The notes under the pieces are model-generated. The model was not told where the DNA came from, searched no databases, and was given only the letters and a program-made list of their open reading frames with translations. Shown here in pieces: positions 18,285-26,508 of a stretch of DNA of 26,537 nucleotides. Position 1 is the stretch's first letter. Every line of letters begins with the position of its first letter. The DNA lies in NCBI GenBank assembly GCA_019775845.1, contig JADQAV010000082.1:1-26537 (forward strand). The letters are read 5' to 3'. This stretch comes from Myrmaecium sp. VS I D KN 1. Lineage: Eukaryota > Ascomycota > Dothideomycetes > Valsariales > Valsariaceae. Both the position numbers and the translations under genes were made by a program.

Positions 18285-19802
18285 ATGGCCTCCGCTTGCT
18301 CCGACTTCAGGCAGTTCGTCAAAGAACTCCAGGAAGAAGGCGATATCCAGGAGATCAACGAGGAAGTCGACCCCCATCTGGAAGTCGGGGCCATCATCAG
18401 ACGAGCCTGCGAGCTCCAAGCACCCGCACCCCTCTTCAACAACGTTCGGGGTCGGCAGGAAAACGGTCTCTACAGAATGCTGGGCGGCCCGGTCTCGCTG
18501 AGCGACCTCCAAGCACCTTACCGCCGCCTGGCGAAAAGCGTCGGCCTGCCTTCCACGGCTTCCGCCAAAGATCTCGTCGACCACCTGATCGAAGCAGAGA
18601 GCAAGCCACCGATCGAGCCGGTCGTCCTTCCCACTGGCCCCGTTAAGACGCACATCCTCACCGGCGACGATATCGACCTGGAAGCCCTCCCGGCGCCGCT
18701 GTTGCACAAGGACGACGGCGGCAAGTTCATCCAAACCCTGGGCATGTTCGTCGTCCAGAGCCCCGACGGCAAGTGGACGAACTGGTCGATCTCGCGGGCG
18801 ATGGTGCACGGCAAGCGCACGCTGGTCACCGTGGTGATGCCGCGGCAGGACCTAGGCACCATCTACCAGCTGTGGAAGGACATCGGGCAGGAGATGCCGT
18901 ACGCGCTCGTCTTCGGCGTGCCCCCAGCCGCGCTGATGGCGAGCGGGATGCCGCTCCCCAAGTGGACGAACGAAAACGGCTACATCGGCGCCCTCACCGG
19001 CCACGGCGTCGAGGTGACCAAGTGCACCACCAACGACCTGCTCGTGCCCGCCCACGCCGAAATCGTCTTCGAGGGCCGCGCCTCGATCACTGAGACCGCC
19101 CCGGAGGGCCCCATGGGCGAGTACCACGGCCTCGTCTTCCCCGGCGCCTCCCGGCCCGAGCCCGTCTTCCACGTCGACGCCATCACCTACCGCGACGATC
19201 CCATCCTGCCCGTCTGCGTCGCCGGCCGCGCGCCCGACGAGACACACACCCTCTGGGGCCTCGCCCAGTCCGTTGCGCTGCTGGCCGTATGCCGCAAGGC
19301 CGGCCTGCCCATCCGCACGGCCTGGTGCCCCCTCGCCGCTCAGTCCGGCTGGTTCGTCCTCCAGGTGGACCGGCCGCAGCTGCTCGCTCTCCGCACCACC
19401 CGCGACGCCTTCTGCCGCCGCCTAGCCGAGGTCGTCTTCACCGACAAGAAGGTCGGCTGGTACATCCCCAAGCTGCTCCTCGTCAGCGAGGACGTCGACC
19501 CCTCCAGCCTCGCCGACGTCGTCTGGGCCGAGTCCGTCTTCTGCGAGCCCGGCGAGGGCGCCGGCACCGCCGAGTTCTTCTTCCGCGGCCCTGATACGAT
19601 TGGTCTCATGCCCTATGTTTCCCATGGCGGCGCCGCTGCCCAAGGTCGACCGGTCGCCAAGGTCCTCCGCTGCTGCATGCTGCCCCAGGAGTTTACCGAC
19701 GAGAAGCTGCCTTGGGTCCAGGCCTCGTTCAAGCACTCCTACCCGCCAGAGGTCCAGGAGAAGGTCTTGCGCAACTGGGAGAAGTATGGATATAAAAAGT
19801 GA
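18285..19802 (+). CDS. UbiD-family decarboxylase, Fdc1-like
   Basis: The predicted protein has 505 residues and no intron, close to yeast Fdc1 (503). The family uses prenylated FMN to decarboxylate cinnamic-, sorbic- or aromatic-type acids reversibly. Expected residues are NWSISRAM (166-173) with metal-ligand N166 and R171 of the E-R-E triad, E230 (metal ligand), and EGPMGE (274-279) with E274 and E279. PDETHTL (339-345) and the C-terminal NWEKYGYK are conserved. Where Fdc1 has the metal-ligand His of PQH, this protein has RQD (D189) by eye alignment, so its substrate range may differ from true Fdc1. ATG 18285 starts right at the conserved N-terminus. The open frame further upstream is in the TATA-bearing promoter and begins 18078 without a good start. 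Partner: the divergent UbiX-like gene. Confidence 0.92.
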   Translation: MASACSDFRQFVKELQEEGDIQEINEEVDPHLEVGAIIRRACELQAPAPLFNNVRGRQENGLYRMLGGPVSLSDLQAPYRRLAKSVGLPSTASAKDLVDHLIEAESKPPIEPVVLPTGPVKTHILTGDDIDLEALPAPLLHKDDGGKFIQTLGMFVVQSPDGKWTNWSISRAMVHGKRTLVTVVMPRQDLGTIYQLWKDIGQEMPYALVFGVPPAALMASGMPLPKWTNENGYIGALTGHGVEVTKCTTNDLLVPAHAEIVFEGRASITETAPEGPMGEYHGLVFPGASRPEPVFHVDAITYRDDPILPVCVAGRAPDETHTLWGLAQSVALLAVCRKAGLPIRTAWCPLAAQSGWFVLQVDRPQLLALRTTRDAFCRRLAEVVFTDKKVGWYIPKLLLVSEDVDPSSLADVVWAESVFCEPGEGAGTAEFFFRGPDTIGLMPYVSHGGAAAQGRPVAKVLRCCMLPQEFTDEKLPWVQASFKHSYPPEVQEKVLRNWEKYGYKK

Positions 19803-21689
19803 GGTACAAATGATGGAGATCCCTCGGTGTGGAGGGCGAGCATGGATGTGGGGGGAGGGGGTTAGGGGAATGGTGGAGAAGGTGGGGGGGGGGACCCGTC
19901 GGGTGCCGAACCCCTCATTCCCTTATTCCCGGCCTGTTTCCGTGCACCACCTTGACGGTAAATTGGTGATGGTCTGTCATACACCAAATCGATCGAGTGT
20001 TTCTCTGTAACTTGCGAGGCATTTCTTTGCGTTTCTGTCATACGTGTTGATGATGTATGGCATAGTATGTGTCACGATTGTAGACGAGGGGCTCGTAATG
20101 GGGGGAGGGTGGAATCGGGCGATCAGTGAGCGCATCGAAGATTTAAGGAGATAATTAGAAACACTTGACGGAAGTATATATATAAAAGGCTTGAAAGCTT
20201 TATGGTTAAGGCTGGAATAGCCGCAAATGAGACATAGATGACTAAGGCTAACAGTAATAAGAAGGAGGCAGGGGCAGATGTACGGTTAAAGCCATGAACC
20301 AGTCATTTTGTGTTGACAAGCAAAACTAGACGACGGTTAAGTCGGATAGGCAAAGAGCAGAGAAGAGCAAGGCTGGCAGTTTCGCAAGACTGTATTTCAC
20401 TTTACCGGCTATTATATAAGTGGATTTCTCTATAACTTACCACTTGTTTCACCTTGAAGGCAGAAAAGTATAACAGCCCACCCCCCTCCATTAATCCATA
20501 ACGATACTAAGATGGGAACTAACGATGAGGAACAAAGGGGGAGACAGGAGACTAAAGAATAATCAGGCAGGTAGGTAGAGCTCTAGCATGCCGGATTAAC
20601 ACGTTAATCTCGAAATATTCTATATACATCTTTCCAACGCTTGAAAGCGGAATGAAGACATTGCCAGCATCGATTACTGTCCCGTACTCCTTTGAAAAAT
20701 GGTTTTTTGAGCGTATCACTCTCCACTTCCAGTATACGACCGGTATTATAAAGCCTGTTACCTGCCCTCCATCCTTACGAGAGCTACTAGTGTAAATTAG
20801 ATGCTGAAATTCCTCTGCCCGTGGCCGCTCACGTTAACGACTTGTATACTGACTTAGGCTCTTTTAGCCGAGTATACCGTTGTGAAAATGCCTATATCCT
20901 CTCTTACTCTCACACTGAAGCGTTGAATAGATACTATACTTGACTCAGGTTCGCCAGGTGCTCTAATACGACGAGTAATCTTCCAGCGGCGATGAGAAAG
21001 TTTTTTCTTCTTACGAACACGGTATGTAAATTTCTCCCCCAAGCTTTGAGAAAGACGTTCAGCTGCTCCTAAGTACCTTCAAGACTACGGAGGTCGTTAG
21101 GGGCGAAAGCAGATAGAGACGGGAGATACATCATGGGACACTGGATCCCCCTGAGTCGCAAGCCATTGGAGGTCCCGGCCTTAATATACAGTATACAAGT
21201 AAAGCATATGTCATGGGGGTTGGCAACAGTTTATTAACATCTTCACTTGCTACTTCAATTCCCTCCTGTAATGTCTCCTTGCAAAGTCCTTCGATATGTT
21301 GCTTTATTATCTTCCTCCTATATTAAATGTCCCTGCCTTGTTTGGTTGCCAAAGCTATGCGCACGAAACGTGCTCACTTACTAATCACCCAAACATTTAT
21401 CACTGCAAGGCTAATTTCTGACGGTAAGTGAAGCAGTAACAGACTCCAGCATCCCCCGAGCACTACAGGTTGAACAAAGTCAGTAGTTCGGGTAGAAACC
21501 GAATGAAGATACCGAGCTGACAAACCCCGGTGATTGCGTGCTTACGAGCATCGGCGGCATATGGTCGCTTCCTCCCCTCTCATTTGTCATCAGCGAAGCT
21601 GACAACTAACAACACAAGAATACATATAACCACGCCGCGTGTCCTGTTGTGTCGCTTCGGTCTCTTCGTGATTCTCGAAATCAACAAAA
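19803..21689. other. 1.9-kb gene-poor stretch, AT-richer than its flanks
   Basis: No reading frame of useful length begins with ATG here. Base composition shifts from GC-rich coding DNA to mixed, TA-rich sequence, with many TATA and TTAA steps between about 20150 and 21450. A perfect-looking TATATATATAAAAGG near 20175-20188 has no supported gene after it. Decayed sequence (for example an old gene or transposon altered by C-to-T mutation) is possible, but no element ends or coding remnant can be recognised. The last 300 bp should be the promoter of the monooxygenase. Confidence 0.5.
21487..21503. promoter_or_regulatory. TTCGG-N7-CCGAA inverted repeat, possible Zn2Cys6 site
   Basis: The arms TTCGG (21487-21491) and CCGAA (21499-21503) form a perfect inverted repeat of the CGG/CCG type bound by Zn2Cys6 dimers. 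It lies 187 bp upstream of the monooxygenase ATG. The regulator gene is the next gene along, which makes it a plausible target site. Confidence 0.4.
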
Positions 21690-23021
21690 ATGTCAGACAC
21701 CGAAAAGAAACTCCACCTCACCGCATTCATGCGGCCGGTGAGCCTGCACACAGGCGCATGGAGATACCCGGGCGCTTACCCAGATGCCAACTTCAACCTC
21801 ACGCACCTGCAGTCTTTCATCAAAAAGCTGGAAGCAGCCAAGTTTGATGCTTTCTTCATGGCCGATCACCTCGCCGTATTGAATATGCCCGTTGAGGCGC
21901 TCAAACGCTCCCACACCGTTACTTCCTTTGAACCCTTCACGCTGCTGTCCGCCCTCTCCGCCGTGACGAGTAAGATCGGGCTCGCGGCGACAGCATCAAC
22001 CACCTACGAGGCCCCATACCACATCGCTCGCCGCTTCGCCTCGCTCGACCACCTCAGCGGCGGCCGCGCCGCCTGGAACATCGTCACCACCGGCAACCCG
22101 GAGTCCTCCAAGAACTTCGGCCTGGACGAGCACATGGAGCACGAACAGCGGTACCGGCGCGCGCGCGAGTTCTACGACGTCGTCACGGGTCTGTGGGACA
22201 GCTTCGCCGACGACGCCTTCATCCGGGACCAGGCGAGCGGCATCTATGTCGACCCGGCCAAGATGCACGTTCTGAACCACGAGGGCGAGTTCCTGCGCGT
22301 GCGCGGCCCGCTGAACATCGCTCGCCCGGTTCAGGGCTGGCCCGTCATTGTTCAGGCCGGCCAGTCTGAGCCAGGGAGACAGTTGGCTGCTGAGACGGCG
22401 GAGGCGGTCTTCTGCTCACCCAGCGACCTGGCCGCGGCTAAGGCGTTGTATGCGGACATCAAAGGCCGCGCGGTAGCGGCGGGCCGTCAGCGGCACCATA
22501 TCAAGATCCTCCCGGCGGCCTTCGTCGTCGTCGGGGACAGCTACGAGGATGCCCAGGCGAAACGTCTCAAGCTCGACAGCCTTGTGCACTATGATAGTGC
22601 CATCGCGTCGCTCTCCGTGGTGCTGGGAACGGATGCGTCGAAGCTTGATCCGGACGGGCTTCTACCCACGGAGCTACCGGAGACGAACGGAACGAAAACC
22701 GCCCGGGAGGCTGCTCTGAAGCTGGCTCGGGAGGAGAAGCTCACGGTGCGGCAGCTGGCGCAGCGCTATGGTGGATATGCTGGGCTGGCTTTTGTCGGAT
22801 CGCCGCAGCAGATTGCGGATGAGATGCAACAGTGGTTGGAGGAAGAAGGGGCGGACGGGTTCACGGTGGTGTTTCCATTCCTACCGCAGGGTCTGGACGA
22901 GGTAGTCGAGAGGTTGATCCCAGAGTTGCAGAAGCGTGGATTGTTTCGCCAGGAGTACGAGGGAGCGACTTTGCGTGAGCATTTGGGCTTGCCTCTACCG
23001 AAGAACCGTTTCTTCGAGTAG
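21690..23021 (+). CDS. FMN-dependent monooxygenase, NtaA/SnaA/DszA (luciferase-like) family
   Basis: The predicted protein has 443 residues and no intron; the start context is ACAAAAATGTC. It is a two-component flavin monooxygenase of the bacterial-luciferase superfamily, NtaA/SnaA/SoxA/DszA group. These enzymes use FMNH2 from a separate reductase to oxidise substrates such as aminopolycarboxylates, alkyl sulphur compounds or heterocycles. Typical motifs are AWRYPG (19-24), KFDAFFMADH (51-60), EPFTLLSALSAVTSKIGL (76-93), GLAATASTTYEAPYHIARR (92-110), SLDHLSGGRAAWNIVTT (112-128), NFGLD (136-140), IVQAGQSEPGR (219-229) and, near the end, GFVG-like AFVGSP. Substrate unknown. The family is mainly bacterial and the gene is intronless, so ancient horizontal transfer is possible. 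It is convergent with the Zn2Cys6 regulator (147 bp apart). Confidence 0.91.
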   Translation: MSDTEKKLHLTAFMRPVSLHTGAWRYPGAYPDANFNLTHLQSFIKKLEAAKFDAFFMADHLAVLNMPVEALKRSHTVTSFEPFTLLSALSAVTSKIGLAATASTTYEAPYHIARRFASLDHLSGGRAAWNIVTTGNPESSKNFGLDEHMEHEQRYRRAREFYDVVTGLWDSFADDAFIRDQASGIYVDPAKMHVLNHEGEFLRVRGPLNIARPVQGWPVIVQAGQSEPGRQLAAETAEAVFCSPSDLAAAKALYADIKGRAVAAGRQRHHIKILPAAFVVVGDSYEDAQAKRLKLDSLVHYDSAIASLSVVLGTDASKLDPDGLLPTELPETNGTKTAREAALKLAREEKLTVRQLAQRYGGYAGLAFVGSPQQIADEMQQWLEEEGADGFTVVFPFLPQGLDEVVERLIPELQKRGLFRQEYEGATLREHLGLPLPKNRFFE

Positions 23022-23168
23022 GATCAGTAAGGTCGTCTCATTACTCAAGTCGTTGAAGTGATAGAGATAAGGGAAGTGAAGAGACTTGACTGTGCCTCCT
23101 CAGACCTAGAAGCAACATGAACGCGACAGTAACACCATCTTCAAAGCAATTTATATATTTAGCACTTC

Positions 23169-25142
23169 TCACCAGCCCCACGAATCCAGCATGTCCATCG
23201 AAAAATCCCCCAGCCCATCTAACAAGCCTAAATCGAGCTGGACCGGCGACTGCTCCACCATAATGCCCTGCATCAACCCCCTAAGCCTGCCCAAGCGCGA
23301 CGCGATCAGCTCCAGAATATCTTCGCCCTCTACCTCCCCTGCTAGCGCCGCACGATCGACAAACAGGCCTTGAATAGCAGCGGCGAAGTTCCGCTCCACC
23401 CGTGATAGCACGGCATCCACGTCGAGCATCTCGCGAAGGCTGGCCCCGCGGTCCCACTCCGGCGCCTCGCACGTCAGGAGCTGGTACAACGTGCAGAACC
23501 ACCGTGTCATGTTGCCGTAAGTGAGGATGGAGAAGCCATCGTAGTGAGTAGGTGGGATGAGGAGGAACTGCTCGATCCAGGCCCGCACGGCTTCCGAACA
23601 GGTCCAGAGGCAGGAGAAGCGCAGGTTCGGGTGGCTGGCGAAGGGATCTGGGGTGCTGGAGGAGAAGATTACGTTGTGGATGATGGCAGAGGCGTTGTAG
23701 AGCTCGAGGAGCAGGGTTTCTGATTGTTGGACGTTGAGCCGTTAGTAGATATTAATGACTTGCTTTCGGCTTGCGAACTCACCATTCGATTCTAGCTCAG
23801 CTGGGATATTACCCTGGAAATGCCGTAGGTGAGCCTGTACGGATCGCAAGGAGGCAATAGCTGGTGGCTTTAGGTAGAAGCATGCTGCGCCATCATCTAA
23901 GGCTGATCCAGTTGTGATCCTCTCTGTAATGAGGCGCAATTTAATCAGCTGAACAAACAGCAAATCCGAAGGGATCTCTTTCGTTTCATCCAGGGTTTGC
24001 AAACACTCCTCGCAGTATGGTGTCCATCGAAGCGGTTCCCCCCTCTGGGTGATGGACGTCCTGAATGAGTAAGCCATTGGACCAAGTAACATGGAGGCCC
24101 TTGATACATACCCAGTGCTAATCAACCAGCAACCCAACAAAACTCTGCGCTCTTCCAAGGTCGCCGATCTGGTAAAACGCGCAGGTTTCCGGGCATCCTT
24201 CAAGTCGTACGCGAGGGCTGCGCCTTGATCTTTGATCGACGGTTTGTCCAAGAACAGATCGTGCAGGATCGCAGTTGCAAATTGCAGCAAACTGGTGTGG
24301 ATCTGACGGTGATTACAGTGATGTCGATCCCTTTACTGGAGTCAGCAAGGGTCATATATCCTATAGTTTTGTTCACTTACCAAGTTATGTAGACGAGCAC
24401 GGACAGAAGAAGATCCAGGCTGCGTGTAGCTGTGATGAAAGCTTCCCGACCAAAGACCTCCCGCATATAATTTGACAGCGCCATCTGTTGTGCGCGTCGA
24501 TTCGAAGCGACAGTCATGATAGAGAGCCACAAGAAAGGACTCGTAACACGCAGTTGCTCAGCGGTTGTGGACGGAGGCAGAGCCATGAATGGGAGTTGCG
24601 GAAGATGGTGCAATCGGAACGTTCCCAGGTAAGACTCCGCGGCCTGCGGACTTGGTACAGAAAGGTCGGGGTACGTAGCTTGAGCATCCAAGACCGAGGA
24701 GGAAGACGTGATAGGGGTAGTAGAGCTGGAGTCAGGAGTGGTAAGCTCACCGTTGCCATCACTCCCAGAGGAAGTGAGGCCCTGGTCCCGAGGAGCGGCC
24801 GCCGAAGGTCCATCCATGCTTCCGGTCCCGTCTTTCTCGGCTGTAGTAGACTTGAGCATAGCAACCAGGGTGTCCAGCTTCTCCTCAATCATCTTGACCT
24901 TGGCCGTGGAGTGGCGGCCTACGGTGCGAGGCCGCCGAGCTGGTGAGGGACGGCAGTCTTTGCTCAAACGGAAGCATCTAGAGAAGTTATTAGCATACAA
25001 GAACAGTGGGCCTTCGGCGTGTAGATGTCTGCCTATCGCATTCCCCTTCAGCCTCAGCGGACGGACGGCACTTCGCTTTGGCCTGCACGCAGTTGGTGCA
25101 AGCGCGGAGAGTGCGGGTGTTTACTGTTATGCGATCGGTCAT
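23169..25142 (-). CDS. Zn2Cys6 transcription factor, four exons
   Basis: The spliced product has 601 residues. Exons are 25033-25142, 24381-24977, 23783-24330 and 23169-23719. The zinc cluster C15-x2-C18-x6-C25-x9-C35-x2-C38-x6-C45 is complete only after splicing within it. That first intron (55 nt) has a GC donor (AG|GCAGAC) and a TAG acceptor. A basic linker and coiled-coil-like segment (about 60-80, KMIEEKLDTLVAMLKS) come next, then a Ser/Thr-rich linker and the fungal-specific middle region, with FLWLSIMTVAS and the conserved YITW-type motif spanning intron 2. Intron 2 (50 nt) ends in AAAG rather than at a CAG 5 bases earlier, because only that join keeps the frame. Intron 3 is a normal 63-nt GTGAGT...CAG. 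It probably regulates the neighbouring monooxygenase and itself. No ligand can be inferred. Confidence 0.86.
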
Positions 25143-25238
25143 TAGGACTTTTGCAACGATGATAAGCCAGAGTCGGATACTGTAGAGAGTTTGGCATGAA
25201 GCCGTCGGGGTGGAGGCGGGATTACATCTGGGGCTGAT

Positions 25239-25272
25239 CGGAATCGGACTTATAACTGAAAGTCCGACTCCG
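25239..25272. promoter_or_regulatory. 13-bp-arm inverted repeat upstream of the Zn2Cys6 gene
   Basis: The arm CGGAATCGGACTT (25239-25251) and the right arm at 25260-25272 are inverted copies with one mismatch, around an 8-nt spacer. Each arm holds two CGG triplets in direct orientation. CGG/CCG inverted repeats are the classic binding sites of Zn2Cys6 dimers. It lies 97 bp upstream of the regulator's own ATG, so an autoregulatory operator is the simplest reading. Confidence 0.55.
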
Positions 25273-25557
25273 TCCACTACGCCGTAAGCAGTAAGCTGAG
25301 AGCTGAGCACGCCAGATGGATCCTAAGGTATCATACTGGTTGACAGAAAGCGATCGTTATTTTATGATCATCGTCGTCGTTCAGTCGTCCTCATATACAT
25401 CGTAGGTCTCGTCAGCCTAACTATCCACTGTACTGTACAAACTCAGCCATCACTAACCACTCACAACCCCGTACTCCGCGCTCCACACTCCGCACCCCTC
25501 ACTCTACACGCTATACTACATACCTCACGCCCCACACTCCACAGCAATCGCATTAGC
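25273..25557. repeat. gene-free spacer with degenerate CCACACTCC-like repeats
   Basis: Between about 25455 and 25545 the plus strand is nearly G-free and repeats imperfect units such as CACTCC, CTCCACACTCC and CCCCACACTCC. It resembles a decayed minisatellite. The 3' UTR of the GFA-family gene must lie in it. No coding content is seen. Confidence 0.45.
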
Positions 25558-26175
25558 TTAGAATCCCTCATACTCGCCCGGCTCCTGTAGAAAGCGCTGA
25601 CCGCCCAAGTGATGGTCAGTAATGCCTTCGATCGCCGTTTCCCAAAACATATTCTTCTGCGGTTCAACCAGCAACTTGCCGAACCCGCCCTTGCGCTCAA
25701 ACGCCTTCCCACCCTTTGTCTCCTTCTCCGTGCCCTCCACCTTCTCGCCCACGAGCCATTTCTCGTCGATGGTGCCGGCCATGAGGATGATGGTGTCCGG
25801 CATGGACTCCGACGTCCACGTCAGGCTGGAACCGCACTTGGAGCAAAAGGCACGCTGCGAGTCGTCGCCGGATTTGTACTCGCGGTAGGTCTCAGCGGAG
25901 CGGATGTCGCTCAGTTGCTTGGTGGTGATCATGAGAGCGTGCGAGATGAGCGCCGAAGTCCACTTGCGACAGGTGGTGCATTGGCAGGTCGAGCCCTGTA
26001 AGGATGAAGTGTCTTATTAGGATGTGTCTCCTATATCAAACAGCATTGGAGGACACATCAAGCTTACCTTCGGCCACAGATCGGGGTCGGACGTGTTGAC
26101 GGTATAGCGGATAGCACCGCAGAGGCAACCGCCAGTCAGCTCCTTCGGCGCATCGGGCGGCGCTTTGTCAGGCAT
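25558..26175 (-). CDS. GFA/CENP-V family zinc protein
   Basis: Two exons (26068-26175, 25558-25995) with a 72-nt GTAAGC...CAG intron encode 181 residues. The family takes its name from the glutathione-dependent formaldehyde-activating enzyme, and most fungal members are uncharacterised. The zinc-binding cysteines are all present: GGCLCGAIRY (C17, C19), CQCTTCRKW (C40, C42, C45) and FCSKCGSSL (C87, C90). The ATG at 26175 gives a short polar leader before the first cysteines, as in relatives, with no signal peptide. On the minus strand TATAAAG (26272-26278) lies about 100 bp upstream, and a CCAAT (plus-strand 26260-26264) is nearby. It is the last gene before the telomere. Confidence 0.9.
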
Positions 26176-26259
26176 GGTAAAGAGTGGGAATTATAGTAGG
26201 TATGGACTTGGTCTTGCAAGTTGCGAAGATTTCGAATACCGTAACTGTGTCGTTGTTCA

Positions 26260-26278
26260 CCAATGGTGTGGCTTTATA
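26260..26278 (-). promoter_or_regulatory. CCAAT and TATA elements of the telomere-proximal GFA gene
   Basis: TATAAAG reads on the minus strand at 26272-26278, and a CCAAT pentamer within CACCAATGGTG lies at 26260-26264. Both sit 85-105 bp upstream of the ATG, the right range for a fungal promoter. Confidence 0.45.
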
Positions 26279-26419
26279 GGTGCTGACGGTGCAAGTGTCG
26301 CGCGATTTCGATGATGCGCATGCGCGGATAATGACGTCGATCTGAAAGCGCGTGGAATAAAGGGTCCAGATCGATGCGGGGAAGAAGACCCTGGAGATCG
26401 GGAAATTCCTCCTTCAGAT

Positions 26420-26487
26420 CTAACGTAATATTATACCTTTTATAAAATAGCTTCCTAAGTATATATCCTCCTAATATATAGTATAAC
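26420..26487. other. AT-rich telomere-adjacent sequence
   Basis: Almost only A and T with scattered CCT, rich in TpA steps. It joins the hairpin next to the telomere. The composition is unlike the rest of the window. Confidence 0.5.
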
Positions 26488-26508
26488 CCGGCTAATACTA
26501 TTAGCCGG
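26488..26508. repeat. perfect 9-bp inverted repeat touching the telomere
   Basis: CCGGCTAAT (26488-26496) and ATTAGCCGG (26500-26508) pair perfectly around a 3-nt loop. The right arm ends on the base before the first TTAGGG. Confidence 0.8.
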
